DNA of 64,000 nucleotides from Pandoraea oxalativorans (GCF_000972785.3 NZ_CP011253.3:3348001-3412000), one strand, 5' to 3'. Positions 10,634 to 19,891 are shown, counted from the stretch's first letter. Numbers and translations are program-made. Notes: generated by a model from the letters alone, not told the origin.

Positions 10634-11125
10634 TCAGACCTTCAGAATGCGCTCACCGCGCCCGATGCCCGAGCCACCGGTACGAACCGTCTCGAGAATC
10701 GCCGTCTGGTCGAGCCCTTCGATAAATGCGTCAAGCTTCGACGAATTTCCGGTGAGCTCAATCGTATAGGTCTTTTCCGTAACGTCAATGATGCGGCCGC
10801 GGAAAATATCCGACATCCGCTTCATCTCTTCCCGCTCTTTGCCTACCGCGCGAACCTTGATCAGCATGAGTTCGCGCTCGATATGCGCGCCCTCGGTCAG
10901 ATCGACCACCTTCACCACTTCGATGAGCCGGTTCAGGTGCTTCGTGATCTGCTCGATGACGTCATCGGAGCCGGTCGTGACCACCGTCATGCGTGAGAGC
11001 GACCGATCTTCGGTCGGTGCAACGGTGAGGGTCTCGATATTGTAGCCACGCGCCGAAAACAGCCCGACCACGCGCGACAGCGCGCCCGGCTCGTTTTCGA
11101 GCAAAACAGAAATAATGTGCCTCAT
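10634..11125 (-). CDS. ilvN: acetolactate synthase small (regulatory) subunit
   Basis: 163 residues. The N-terminal ACT domain is MRHIISVLLENEPGALSRVVGLFSARGYNIETLTV and the C-terminal ALS_ss_C domain starts near residue 80. It activates the catalytic subunit and carries valine feedback inhibition. The start is placed at 11125, where the family sequence begins, rather than at 11176. It lies between ilvB and ilvC in the expected order. The symbol ilvH is also used for this subunit. Confidence 0.96.
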   Translation of the reverse strand: MRHIISVLLENEPGALSRVVGLFSARGYNIETLTVAPTEDRSLSRMTVVTTGSDDVIEQITKHLNRLIEVVKVVDLTEGAHIERELMLIKVRAVGKEREEMKRMSDIFRGRIIDVTEKTYTIELTGNSSKLDAFIEGLDQTAILETVRTGGSGIGRGERILKV

Positions 11126-11215
11126 GGTGTATCCCGGATTGTCCTTGTTGGGGACGTCGCGCCCGCGCTCCGGCAATGCCGGCAGCGACTGGCAGCGCGC
11201 ACGCGCCGCTTCGTC

Positions 11216-12985
11216 TTACAGATCTTCCGAACCGAGCAGCATCTCGCTGATGCCCTTGCCCGCCTGAACCATCGGCCAGACGTTTTCGGTGGGATCCGTT
11301 TGGAAATCCATGAATACCGTGCGGTCCTTCAGGGCCAGTGCCTCGCGCAGTGCCGGCTCGACGTCCGACGACTTCTCGATGCGCATCCCCACATGACCGT
11401 ACGCCTCGGCGAGCTTCACGAAGTCCGGCAGCGCGTCCATGTACGAACTGGAGTAACGCTTGCTGTACTCGATCTGCTGCCACTGACGAACCATGCCCAG
11501 ATAGCGGTTATTGAGCGACAGGATCTTGACCGGCGTGCGGTATTGCAGGCACGTCGAGAGTTCCTGAATGCACATCTGGATCGAGCCTTCGCCGGTGATA
11601 CAGGCGACTTCTGCGTCCGGATGCGCCATCTTCACGCCCATCGCCGCCGGCAGGCCGAAGCCCATCGTCCCCAGACCGCCCGAGTTGATCCAGCGGCGCG
11701 GCTTGTTGAAACGATAGTACTGAGCGGCCCACATCTGATGCTGACCGACGTCCGAGCACACGAAGGCTTCGCCGTCCGTGAGCTTCCAGTAGGTCTCGAC
11801 CACGTGTTGCGGCTTGATGATCTCGCTCTTGCGATCGAAGGCGAGGCAATCGCGCGAACGCCATTCCTCGATCTGCTTCCACCAGTCCGCAAGCGCCCCG
11901 GTATCCGGGCCGTGCTCGGCGGTTTGCAGATTCTCGATCATCTCGCGCAGCACTTCCTTCACGTCGCCGACGATCGGAATGTCGACCTTCACACGCTTGG
12001 AAATCGACGACGGGTCGATATCGATGTGAATGATCTTGCGGGCGGTCGACGAGAAGTGTTCCGGGTTGCCGATCACGCGGTCGTCGAAGCGCGCGCCGAT
12101 GGCGATGAGCACGTCGCAGTGCTGCATGGCCATGTTGGCTTCGTACGTGCCGTGCATGCCCAGCATGCCGAGGAACTTGGGATCGCTCGCGCGATACCCG
12201 CCCAGGCCCATGAGCGTGTTGGTCACCGGATAGCCGAGCAGGTCGCAGAACTGGTTCAGTTCCTTCGACGCGTCGGCCAGAATGATGCCGCCGCCGGTGT
12301 AAATGTACGGACGCTTGGCCGAGAGCAGCAGGCTCATGGCCTTGCGGATCTGGCCCGAATGGCCCTTCGTCACCGGATTGTACGAACGCAGCGACACCGC
12401 CTTCGGATATTCGAAGCGGCAGCGCGCCTTGGAAACGTCCTTCGGAATGTCGACCAGCACCGGACCCGGACGGCCCGTCTTGGCGATATAGAAGGCTTTC
12501 TTGATGGTGGCGGCGAGGTCGCGCACATCCTTCACGAGGAAGTTGTGCTTGACGCAAGGACGGGTGATACCGACCGTGTCGCACTCCTGGAAGGCGTCCT
12601 GACCGATAGCGGCCGTCGGCACCTGCCCGGTGATGATGACGAGCGGGATCGAATCCATGTACGCCGTGGCAATCCCGGTGACCGCATTGGTCACACCCGG
12701 GCCAGACGTCACGAGACACACGCCGACTTTGTCGGTGGAACGCGAATAAGCGTCGGCCGCGTGTACGGCTGCCTGCTCATGGCGCACCAGAATGTGCTGG
12801 ATCTTGTCCTGCTTGTAGAGTTCGTCGTAGATGTAGAGAACCGAACCGCCGGGATAACCCCACAGATGTTCGACTCCCTCTTCTTGAAGCGAGCGCACGA
12901 GGATCTCGGCGCCAATCATGTCTTCAGAAGTATTTTGGTGGCGTGTAGCTTCCGCCTCGGAGAATTCCGCGCTTGGCATGTTCAT
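11216..12985 (-). CDS. ilvB: acetolactate synthase large (catalytic) subunit
   Basis: 589 residues, a thiamine-diphosphate enzyme that joins pyruvate to pyruvate or 2-ketobutyrate. The N-terminal TPP domain has WGYPGGSVLYIYDELY and the RHEQAAVHAADAYSRS segment with the catalytic Glu. The C-terminal TPP motif reads GEGSIQ...LNNRYLGMV, with Glu where many homologues have Asp. The start at 12985 has AAAGGT upstream. The open frame to 13114 is not family-like. It is first in the ilvBNC unit. ilvI is an alternative symbol. Confidence 0.96.
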   Translation of the reverse strand: MNMPSAEFSEAEATRHQNTSEDMIGAEILVRSLQEEGVEHLWGYPGGSVLYIYDELYKQDKIQHILVRHEQAAVHAADAYSRSTDKVGVCLVTSGPGVTNAVTGIATAYMDSIPLVIITGQVPTAAIGQDAFQECDTVGITRPCVKHNFLVKDVRDLAATIKKAFYIAKTGRPGPVLVDIPKDVSKARCRFEYPKAVSLRSYNPVTKGHSGQIRKAMSLLLSAKRPYIYTGGGIILADASKELNQFCDLLGYPVTNTLMGLGGYRASDPKFLGMLGMHGTYEANMAMQHCDVLIAIGARFDDRVIGNPEHFSSTARKIIHIDIDPSSISKRVKVDIPIVGDVKEVLREMIENLQTAEHGPDTGALADWWKQIEEWRSRDCLAFDRKSEIIKPQHVVETYWKLTDGEAFVCSDVGQHQMWAAQYYRFNKPRRWINSGGLGTMGFGLPAAMGVKMAHPDAEVACITGEGSIQMCIQELSTCLQYRTPVKILSLNNRYLGMVRQWQQIEYSKRYSSSYMDALPDFVKLAEAYGHVGMRIEKSSDVEPALREALALKDRTVFMDFQTDPTENVWPMVQAGKGISEMLLGSEDL

Positions 12986-13432
12986 CGTCGACCTTTCAAA
13001 GTTTCGGCAAAAATTTTGATTGGGTGCTCTCCCCGCGAACTTGTGGTCCGGGCTCAAGCTGCGCGTCTGAATGATGGACCCACCTGATGGGTGTGCCGAT
13101 ATTGAGACAATCACAGATATTGCGAACTGGCAACATTACTGGTTCGCAGCAAAATGGTCAAGCATGTTCATGCATTTGCAGCATGATCGCGAAGTGCGCT
13201 TCGCAAAATTCCCACACCGTACAGCGCGCGTCCCCACGCTGGTGCACAATCTTCAGATGATAGGAAGGCAGCACCGTCCCAATCGATCTGACTCAACACA
13301 ACGCGACACAACCGGAAGCAAAAGCGGTTACAGGCAGGCGCGTTTTTGGTAGCATCCGCACCGACTACGCGATCTTTACGCTTACACGGCATTTCACAGG
13401 CGCGGCGGCCGACGCTGCGTGCACCCCACCGG
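12986..13432. other. divergent intergenic region (ilvB / sigma factor)
   Basis: About 450 bases between divergent genes, visibly richer in A and T than its flanks, as expected for promoters in both directions. I found no convincing leader peptide with a run of branched-chain codons followed by an attenuator, and no complete -35/-10 pair I would defend. Confidence 0.4.
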
Positions 13433-14005
13433 ATGGCATCTGACAAGGAACTGGCGGATTTTCTCGCGGGCATCGAACGGCGCGCTTTCAAGCAGGCCGT
13501 CTATGCCGTACGCGACGACGAGGCCGCCCTCGATATCGTTCAGGATGCGATGATCCGTTTGGCCGAGAAGTACGGCGACAAGCCGCCGTCCGACCTGCCG
13601 CTGCTATTCACGCGCATCCTCCAGAACACCATTCACGACTATTTCCGCCGCCAGAAGGTGCGCAACACGTGGGTCACGCTGTTCTCCAACCTCGCCGGCC
13701 CCGGCGACGACGAACGCGACGACTTCGACCCGCTGGAAACCTTACTGGGCGAGGATGGGTCTGTGCAAACCGAGAGCAGCGAAGACTCGGTTTCGCGTGC
13801 CGAAATCCTCACGCTCATCGAAGCGGAAATACAGAAACTACCGACACGTCAACGAGAAGCCTTCCTCATGCGTTACTGGGAAGACATGGACGTTGCCGAG
13901 ACCGCCGCCACGATGGGGTGCTCGGAAGGCAGCGTCAAGACGCACTGCTCGCGTGCCACTCACGCGTTGGCCCAGGCGTTGAAGGCAAAAGGGATCAGGT
14001 TATGA
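13433..14005 (+). CDS. RNA polymerase sigma factor (ECF-type sigma-70 family)
   Basis: 190 residues. Region 2 runs from RAFKQAVYAVRDDEAALDIV through ILQNTIHDYFRRQKVR. Region 4 reads LPTRQREAFLMRYWEDMDVA and GCSEGSVKTHCSRATHAL. Start 13433 gives MASDKELADFL; an in-frame ATG/GTG-type extension to 13346 has no sigma character. Its stop overlaps the start of the DUF3619 gene (ATGA), so the two are translationally coupled, the arrangement usual for a sigma factor and its membrane-bound regulator. Confidence 0.88.
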   Translation: MASDKELADFLAGIERRAFKQAVYAVRDDEAALDIVQDAMIRLAEKYGDKPPSDLPLLFTRILQNTIHDYFRRQKVRNTWVTLFSNLAGPGDDERDDFDPLETLLGEDGSVQTESSEDSVSRAEILTLIEAEIQKLPTRQREAFLMRYWEDMDVAETAATMGCSEGSVKTHCSRATHALAQALKAKGIRL

Positions 14006-14430
14006 GTCACGATCTGGAAACGAGGGAAATTCGCTTCGCACATCGCGTGCGGCTGGCATTGGACGAAGCGTCCGAGGCCCCGTCGCCGAACATCGCGGCC
14101 CGGCTGGCCGCCGCGCGCCAGGAGGCGCTCGCCCGCAAGAAGCCCGAACCGGTGGCCGTCGTGCAACCGGCGCTGGTACTCGCGGGTGTGGGCGCCATGC
14201 AATCGCCGGAGATCGGCGGGCCGCGTCGCGCGTTCGACAAACTGGGCCGTCTGGGTCTGCTCTGGCCGCTCGCCGCACTGGTGATCGGTCTGGCAGGCAT
14301 TGCGTACTGGGAACATCAGCAGCATATTCAGGATCTGGCGGATATCGACGCTGCCGTATTGAGCGACGAACTGCCGCTGTCGGCCTACGCCGATCACGGT
14401 TTCAACGCCTACGTAAAGCGTGCCCAGTAG
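14002..14430 (+). CDS. DUF3619 family single-pass membrane protein, possible anti-sigma factor
   Basis: 142 residues starting MSHDLETREIRFAHRVRLAL. A cytoplasmic N-terminal part with an Ala/Arg-rich helix (residues 30-50) is followed by one transmembrane segment (about residues 88-108, LGLLWPLAALVIGLAGIAYW) and a short acidic periplasmic tail. Its ATG overlaps the sigma factor stop by four bases and its 3' end overlaps the next gene. Size, topology and coupling suggest an anti-sigma role, but DUF3619 has no proven function that I know of. Confidence 0.75.
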   Translation: MSHDLETREIRFAHRVRLALDEASEAPSPNIAARLAAARQEALARKKPEPVAVVQPALVLAGVGAMQSPEIGGPRRAFDKLGRLGLLWPLAALVIGLAGIAYWEHQQHIQDLADIDAAVLSDELPLSAYADHGFNAYVKRAQ

Positions 14431-15304
14431 TCCCCCCATCCAAGACCAGCCAGTGACGCGACGCAACGTACTTTTTCTGGTCGCCGCGCTAGTCGTCGCC
14501 GCTCTTGCCGGCACGGCAGCGCTGCGCCGCTCGCAAGCCCCCGAACCGGTGTCCGACGTGCCGCCGGTGATCGACGGCACCACCGCATCCGGCAACGGCG
14601 CGGCGACGGTCTACGGGCCCGTCGGTACGCTCACGGCCAGCCAGCCTGCCGCCGCCAGCGCACCGCTGGCCGCCCTGCCCTCGCCGGGCGGCGCGTGGGC
14701 GAAGCTCAATGCCGCACAGCAGGAAGCGCTCGCCCCGCTCGCCCAGGACTGGAATCGGATGAGCGAGCGTCAGCGCGAAAAGTGGGTCGAGATCGCCAAG
14801 CGTTTCCAGACGTTGTCGCCTGAAGGTCGCAAGCGTCTGCACGACCGTATGGCCGACTGGGTACGCCTGACGCCCGAGCAGCGCCAACTGGCCCGCGAAA
14901 GCTATCAGAACGCCAAGACCCTGCCGCCGGAGCGTAAGGCGCAGGTCTGGCAGCAGTACCAGCAGCTCTCGGAAGAACAGAAAAAGCGTCTGGCCGCAGA
15001 CGACAAGAAGCAAGCCAGCCGTCCCAATGTGGTCAGCGCACCGCCCACGGGCCGTTCCGGCGTGAAGAATCCGTACGCTGCGGTGCATCGCAAGGATGCC
15101 GCTGCCGCCTCGCGAAACGGTGCACTGCCCCTTGCCCCCGTCGCGTCGAGCCCGGCGGCCACCGTTCCGGCACCGGCATCCGGCGCGTCGGCACCGGCCG
15201 CGTCCAATCCGTCAGCCGCCAGCAACGGCGCAGCGAGCGCCGCCCCGGCCAACAGCGACAAAAACGCGGATACCTTTAATTCGGATCTGTATCACCACAA
15301 CTGA
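14420..15304 (+). CDS. DUF3106 domain protein, membrane-anchored
   Basis: 294 residues from a GTG start that overlaps the DUF3619 gene; a second GTG at 14453 is possible. An N-terminal membrane anchor or signal (VLFLVAALVVAALAGTAAL) is followed by an Ala/Pro-rich linker. The DUF3106 core (about residues 90-200) is a series of short helices built on W/L-T/S-x-E-Q-R repeats, seen as MSERQREKWVEIAKRFQTL, LTPEQRQLARESYQN and LPPERKAQVWQQYQQL. The C-terminal third is low-complexity Ala/Ser/Pro. Likely periplasmic and part of the sigma-factor operon; function unknown. Confidence 0.8.
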   Translation: MPSSPPIQDQPVTRRNVLFLVAALVVAALAGTAALRRSQAPEPVSDVPPVIDGTTASGNGAATVYGPVGTLTASQPAAASAPLAALPSPGGAWAKLNAAQQEALAPLAQDWNRMSERQREKWVEIAKRFQTLSPEGRKRLHDRMADWVRLTPEQRQLARESYQNAKTLPPERKAQVWQQYQQLSEEQKKRLAADDKKQASRPNVVSAPPTGRSGVKNPYAAVHRKDAAAASRNGALPLAPVASSPAATVPAPASGASAPAASNPSAASNGAASAAPANSDKNADTFNSDLYHHN

Positions 15305-15332
15305 CGCCAGACGTCAGCCGGCATGACAATCG

Positions 15333-15358
15333 ACGGCCGCCTTCGGGCGGCCGTTTGC
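15333..15358 (+). terminator. rho-independent terminator after DUF3106 gene
   Basis: A perfect 9-bp stem (ACGGCCGCC / GGCGGCCGT) around a TTCG tetraloop, followed by a short TTTGC. The U-tract is weak but the stem is very stable. Confidence 0.7.
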
Positions 15359-15505
15359 ATCTGGCGAGCGCGTAAGACCACCCGGCTGGCTGGCCCATCG
15401 GCCCAATCTTCCGCATAATGGGCGACGCCTTCTCGGCGAACGCATGCTGCCGGATGCAAACCGGCCCGACCCGCCTTCGACAACAAGACCTCAGACCACG
15501 CCGCG

Positions 15506-16117
15506 ATGACCGAATCCGCTACGACTCAGCCTGCCAAGCCGCCTCGTTCGTCTCATGCGTCCCATGCTGCCCGCACGCACCACATGCACCACATGCACGA
15601 CACGCACGACACGCCCACCACCGCCGGGCCGCAAAGCTATGCCGTGCCGACGCTGCGCCGCCGTTTGCTCTCGATGGTCTATGAGTCGCTGCTGCTCTTC
15701 GGCGTGCTCTTCCTTGCGGGCTACCTCTTCAGCGCCCTGACGCAACAACGCAGCGGCCTGATGTACCGTCACGCCATGCAAACCTGGCTGTTCCTCGTGC
15801 TCGGCGCGTACTTCGTCTGGTTCTGGACGCATGGCGGTCAGACGCTCGCCATGAAGACCTGGAAGATCCGCCTGGTCGACGCGCACGGTTTGCCCGTGCG
15901 CCCGGGCCGCGCTGTCCTGCGCTATGCCCTCGCGTGGCTCTGGGTGCTGCCCGCCATGGCGCTCGACTGGGCGCTGGGGCTGACCGGCTGGAACAGCGTG
16001 GCGCTGCTGGCCGGATGGCTTGTCGTCTGGGCCCTCGCGATGCGCGTGATGCCCGATCATCAGTTCGTTCACGACCGGCTCGCCGGCACGCGGCTCGTCA
16101 GCGTTCTGGGCAAATGA
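15506..16117 (+). CDS. RDD family membrane protein with His-rich N-terminus
   Basis: 203 residues. The RDD domain spans about residues 48-195, with the naming R in TLRRRLLSMVYESLLLFGVL and the D in the closing QFVHDRLAGTRLV. Three to four hydrophobic segments are visible (55-75, 87-107, 140-180). The first 40 residues are unusual, with many histidines in HASHAARTHHMHHMHDTHDT. RDD proteins are membrane proteins of mostly unknown role, some linked to ion or solute exchange. The lipase gene starts eight bases after its stop and is probably co-transcribed. Confidence 0.85.
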   Translation: MTESATTQPAKPPRSSHASHAARTHHMHHMHDTHDTPTTAGPQSYAVPTLRRRLLSMVYESLLLFGVLFLAGYLFSALTQQRSGLMYRHAMQTWLFLVLGAYFVWFWTHGGQTLAMKTWKIRLVDAHGLPVRPGRAVLRYALAWLWVLPAMALDWALGLTGWNSVALLAGWLVVWALAMRVMPDHQFVHDRLAGTRLVSVLGK

Positions 16118-16124
16118 GGGGACG

Positions 16125-17071
16125 ATGAGCACGCCGCCGCCCCGCTGCTGCGGCCCTCCCGTCCACATCTGGTTTACGGCGCGATAGAAATCGCCCTGTC
16201 GATCGTCGTCGCCATCGCGACGTGGTCGGCATGGCACAGCCCGTGGACGACCGTACTCTGGACACTCCTGTGGCTGCCCGTTTCCCACGCGCTGGGCCTT
16301 GCCGCTGGCTTCGTCATGGCGGCGAACGGCGACCCGAGCGCCGAGCGTCGCACCACCGCAGGCACGAACATCGCTGTCTGGGCTTACGAGTGCGCAGCCT
16401 CGATCCTCCTGCTCGATCTGTACCAACCGTGGCGCAGCGCCGCCCCACTGCCCGCACCCAGCGGACCGGCGCGCCCCGTGGCGGTCCTCCTGCTGCATGG
16501 TTACGGCTGCAATCGCGCCTTCTGGCTGCGCTTCTCCCGTCATCTGGCGGACGCCGGCTATCACTGCGACGCCATCAATCTCGCCCCGATCTTCGGCGAC
16601 ATCGACGACTACGCCGAGACCATCGCCAACGCTGCGCAGCGCCTTGCAGAGCGCACGCGGTTGCCCGTGGTCATCATCGGTCACAGCATGGGGGGGATCG
16701 CCGCACGCGCCTGCCTGCGCCGCTTTCCCACGCTACCTGTCGCGCATACCATCACACTAGGTTCGCCGCACTTCGGCACGCTGCATGCGCGACACGGCAT
16801 CGGCCATAACGTGCGTCAGATGAGCATCGGCAGCGAGTGGCTGGTAGCGCTGGCAAACAGCGAAAAGGATGCCGAACGCGCACGGATCACGTCGATTTAC
16901 ACGGCGCACGACAACGTCGTGTATCCGGTGCGCACGTCGGTGCTGCCCGGCGCGCACAACATTGCGCTGGACGGTCTGGGGCACGTCTCCCTGGGCACGC
17001 ATCCGCGCTCGCGGGCGCTGGTGCTCGAGACCCTTGAGCGCGTGGCGCAAGGTCTGCGTCACGGTAACTGA
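16125..17071 (+). CDS. alpha/beta-hydrolase esterase/lipase with an apparent 1-base deletion near its start
   Basis: The main frame encodes an N-terminal membrane anchor (about 16,170-16,320) and a lipase: oxyanion loop LLLHGYGCNRAFW, nucleophile elbow GHSMGG and a C-terminal His in DGLGHVSLGTHP. The first ATG in this frame is 16316, inside the protein. A better start, ATG 16125 after GAGGGG, is in another frame. It joins the lipase frame if one base is added in the C-run at about 16139-16143. Either the gene is frameshifted or the assembly lost a base. Without the shift a 251-residue product from 16316 keeps the catalytic motifs but loses the anchor. Confidence 0.8.
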
Positions 17072-17239
17072 CGTGGGCACGGCGATGGCGCCCGGCATCT
17101 CGCGATGCAGGCATGCGCCGCAAGCCGTCGCATCGGCACGACGCTAAAAGACACTTTCGCGACACGCGCATGACTGTCATCGTGCGTTCACGAAGGCATG
17201 GCGGAATGCTCGCATGTTCAACGCGACGTGCGAGCCGCT

Positions 17240-18196
17240 ATGACGACGACACCCACTTTCGATCTGCCGATCCCAACGCCTTCGGCTCGCGCAGGTCACT
17301 TCGCAGATACCCCGCCGGGTCGCCCCGCCTCCCCGCCCGCCAGCCCTCCCGCCGCACCGCGCTCCCTCATCGACCTGCCGCCGGACACCCCCGATCCGCT
17401 CGACCCACCGCCCGAAGGCATCACGCGCTATCGCACCATCTGGCTTTCGGACATCCACCTCGGCACGCAAGGCTGCCAGGCGGAGTATCTGCTCGACTTC
17501 CTGCGGCATCACGAGTCGGATTACCTGTATCTCGTGGGCGACATCATCGACGGCTGGCATTTGCGCAAGGGCTGGCATTGGCCTCAGGCGCACAACGACG
17601 TCGTGCAGAAAATGCTGCGGCGCGCGCGCAAGGGCACGCAAGTCATCTACGTGCCGGGCAATCACGACGAAGCGGCACGTCAGTTCTGCGGGCTGGCGTT
17701 CGGCGACATCGCGGTGCGCGACGAAGCGTTTCACACCACGCTCTCGGGCAAGCGTCTGTGGATCACCCACGGCGATCTGTTCGACGGCGTGATTCAGCAC
17801 GCCAAGTGGCTCGCTTATCTGGGCGACTCGCTTTACACGCTTACGCTGCTGCTCAACCGCTGGTTCAACCGCGTGCGCACGCGCTTCGGCTTCCCGTACT
17901 GGTCGCTCTCGCAGTACCTGAAGCACCAAGTGAAGAACGCCGTGAATTTCATTTCCGCGTTCGAGAACGTGATGGCCGACGAAGCGCGCCGCCGTGGTTG
18001 CGACGGCGTGGTGTGCGGGCACATCCACAAGCCGGAAATCCGCGAGATCGACGGGCTGCTGTACTGCAACGACGGCGACTGGGTCGAAAGCCTGTCGGCG
18101 CTCGTCGAGACCACCGAAGGCGAACTGAAGATCATCTACTGGACGCAGAAGCGCAATACGCGCGAGCGCGTCGGCGCTACGCCGGTCAGCGCCTGA
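17240..18196 (+). CDS. calcineurin-like phosphoesterase, UDP-2,3-diacylglucosamine diphosphatase (LpxH)-like
   Basis: 318 residues. After a proline-rich N-terminal tail (about 55 residues, DTPPGRPASPPASPP) comes a complete metallophosphatase site: SDIHLGTQ, GDIIDGWH, GNHDE, HGDLFD and GHIHKPE. The IIDGWHL and NRVRTRFGFPYWSL segments are typical of the LpxH-like branch that removes UMP from UDP-2,3-diacylglucosamine in lipid A synthesis. It is followed by a GT4 glycosyltransferase, a pair seen in many beta-proteobacteria. Whether it is the main LpxH cannot be told. The start at 17240 is chosen over 17198 by family match. Confidence 0.85.
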   Translation: MTTTPTFDLPIPTPSARAGHFADTPPGRPASPPASPPAAPRSLIDLPPDTPDPLDPPPEGITRYRTIWLSDIHLGTQGCQAEYLLDFLRHHESDYLYLVGDIIDGWHLRKGWHWPQAHNDVVQKMLRRARKGTQVIYVPGNHDEAARQFCGLAFGDIAVRDEAFHTTLSGKRLWITHGDLFDGVIQHAKWLAYLGDSLYTLTLLLNRWFNRVRTRFGFPYWSLSQYLKHQVKNAVNFISAFENVMADEARRRGCDGVVCGHIHKPEIREIDGLLYCNDGDWVESLSALVETTEGELKIIYWTQKRNTRERVGATPVSA

Positions 18197-18324
18197 GACA
18201 ACGGCCCGCAACACCCCGAACTCAACCTGCGCACGGACGGCCGAACACCGCCCTATGTGCGCTTCACTTCACACGCGATTGCGCGTGCCATTCCACCCGC
18301 GCCACGTGCGCGAAGGAGCGCCCG

Positions 18325-19359
18325 ATGAAAATCATGATCGTCACCGACGCCTGGGATCCGCAGATCAACGGCGTGGTCCGCACGTTGAAGAACACGCGCG
18401 CTCAGCTCGAAGCGGCCGGCCATCGTGTCGAGCTGCTCACGCCGCAGGAATTCCGCACGATCCCGTGCCCGACCTATCCGGAAATCCGTCTCGCCTTCTT
18501 CGCGGGCGGACGCGTCGGACGCCGCATCGAAGACTTCGCGCCGGACGCTCTGCACCTCGCCACCGAGGGCCCGCTCGGCATGGCCGCACGCAAATGGGCC
18601 GTGCGTAACGGCTTTCCGTTCACCACCGCCTATCACACGCGTTTCCCGGAATACGTGCAGGCGCGCTTTGGCTTCCCGCTCTCCGCCACCTACCGCTTCC
18701 TGCGTTGGTTCCATAAGCCGTCGCGTGCGGTCATGGCCCCCACGCCGGTCGTCAAACGCGATCTCGAAGCGAACGGCTTCGGCAACGTGGTGTTGTGGAC
18801 GCGTGGCGTCGATCTCGACATCTTCCGTGTGCAGGAAGCACATGTGCTAAATTCGGCACATCCGATTTTCCTCTACGTAGGGCGCGTTGCCGTGGAGAAG
18901 AACATCGAAGCCTTCCTGAAGCTGGATTTGCCTGGCTCGAAATGGGTCGCGGGCGAAGGGCCGCAACTGGCCGAACTCCGCTCGCGCTACCCCGACGTGA
19001 ACTATCTCGGCATGCTCTCGCAGCCTGAACTGGCAAAGGTCTATGCTTCGGCCGACGTCTTCGTCTTCCCGAGCCGCACCGACACCTTCGGTCTGGTGCT
19101 GCTCGAAGCGATGGCGTGCGGGCTGCCGGTGGCGGCCTACCCGGTGACCGGACCCGTCGACGTGTTCGCCGGTTGCCCTGAGGGCGACGGCGGCGCACTG
19201 CGTGAGGATTTGCGCGAGGCGTGTCTGGACGCCCTCAAGGTCTCGCGAGCCAGCGCGCGTGCCTGGGCCGAGCGCTTCTCGTGGCAGGCGGCCTCCGAAG
19301 AATTCGCCTCGCATCTGCATCCGCGCAAGCCCGAGCCGTCGCTCGCGCCCGCGGTCTGA
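18325..19359 (+). CDS. glycosyltransferase family 4 (GT-B), lipid-sugar type
   Basis: 344 residues with ATG 18325 behind GAAGGAG. The N-terminal Rossmann half begins KIMIVTDAWDPQINGVVRTL, the opening shared with MgtA/PimB-type glycosyltransferases. The C-terminal half has the sugar-nucleotide loop FLYVGRVAVEKNIE and the EX7E region FVFPSRTDTFGLVLLEAMAC. It likely transfers a sugar or uronic acid from a nucleotide donor to a membrane lipid. The neighbouring LpxH-like and DgkA genes support an envelope lipid role. The acceptor is unknown. Confidence 0.85.
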   Translation: MKIMIVTDAWDPQINGVVRTLKNTRAQLEAAGHRVELLTPQEFRTIPCPTYPEIRLAFFAGGRVGRRIEDFAPDALHLATEGPLGMAARKWAVRNGFPFTTAYHTRFPEYVQARFGFPLSATYRFLRWFHKPSRAVMAPTPVVKRDLEANGFGNVVLWTRGVDLDIFRVQEAHVLNSAHPIFLYVGRVAVEKNIEAFLKLDLPGSKWVAGEGPQLAELRSRYPDVNYLGMLSQPELAKVYASADVFVFPSRTDTFGLVLLEAMACGLPVAAYPVTGPVDVFAGCPEGDGGALREDLREACLDALKVSRASARAWAERFSWQAASEEFASHLHPRKPEPSLAPAV

Positions 19360-19401
19360 TCCACCCACCTCCAGAGCCCGTTGCGGCGAGGAACCTGACG
19401 C

Positions 19402-19836
19402 TTGTTCATCGATCACCCGCCGCCACGCGACAAACAACCGAATCCGTATAAGGGCAACCGGGGCGTCATGCGCGCGTGGCGCGCCCTGAAGTACTCGTTG
19501 TCCGGATTCAAGTTTGCCGTGTTCGAGGAGAGCGCCTTCCGTCAGGAACTCGCGCTCGCCGCCATTCTCCTGCCCGCCGCAATTTTCCTGCCGGTCACGG
19601 CCGTCGAGCGCGTACTGCTCATCGGCTCGATCCTGCTCGTGCTCATCATCGAGCTGGTCAATTCGAGCATCGAAGCCGCCATCGACCGTATCTCACTCGA
19701 ACGGCACGAACTGTCGAAGCGTGCGAAGGATTTCGGCAGTGCTGCCGTGCTGGTCGCGCTCGGCCTGTGCCTTCTCACCTGGGTCTCGCTCGCAGGCCCG
19801 GTCATTGTGGCGCTCGTACGTACGGCATTTTTCTGA
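19402..19836 (+). CDS. dgkA: diacylglycerol kinase
   Basis: 144 residues. Three transmembrane helices (about residues 50-68, 70-88, 115-140) and the DgkA signature ELVNSSIEAAIDRISLE, which holds catalytic and metal-binding residues, are present. It phosphorylates diacylglycerol to phosphatidic acid. The start used is TTG 19402, preceded by GAGGAA; it keeps the conserved YKGNRG segment. ATG 19468 would lose that segment. Confidence 0.93.
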   Translation: MFIDHPPPRDKQPNPYKGNRGVMRAWRALKYSLSGFKFAVFEESAFRQELALAAILLPAAIFLPVTAVERVLLIGSILLVLIIELVNSSIEAAIDRISLERHELSKRAKDFGSAAVLVALGLCLLTWVSLAGPVIVALVRTAFF

Positions 19837-19863
19837 TATCACTCGTCGCCCCGGGTGGCAGGC

Positions 19864-19891
19864 TTGGCAGCGTCTGGCTGCCGGGTATAAT
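19864..19891 (+). promoter_or_regulatory. sigma-70 promoter of the TetR gene
   Basis: TTGGCA (19864-19869) and a perfect TATAAT (19886-19891) with a 16-base spacer. The TetR start codon is 87 bases downstream of the -10 box. Confidence 0.65.

Noticed and set aside
11508..12719. 403-codon minus-strand frame inside ilvB
   Set aside because: A second frame of the same strand with Arg/Gly-rich content; ilvB in the main frame is complete and has clear motifs.
13088..13345. Attenuator or leader peptide upstream of ilvB
   Set aside because: No short ORF rich in Leu, Ile or Val codons and no terminator/antiterminator pair could be drawn.
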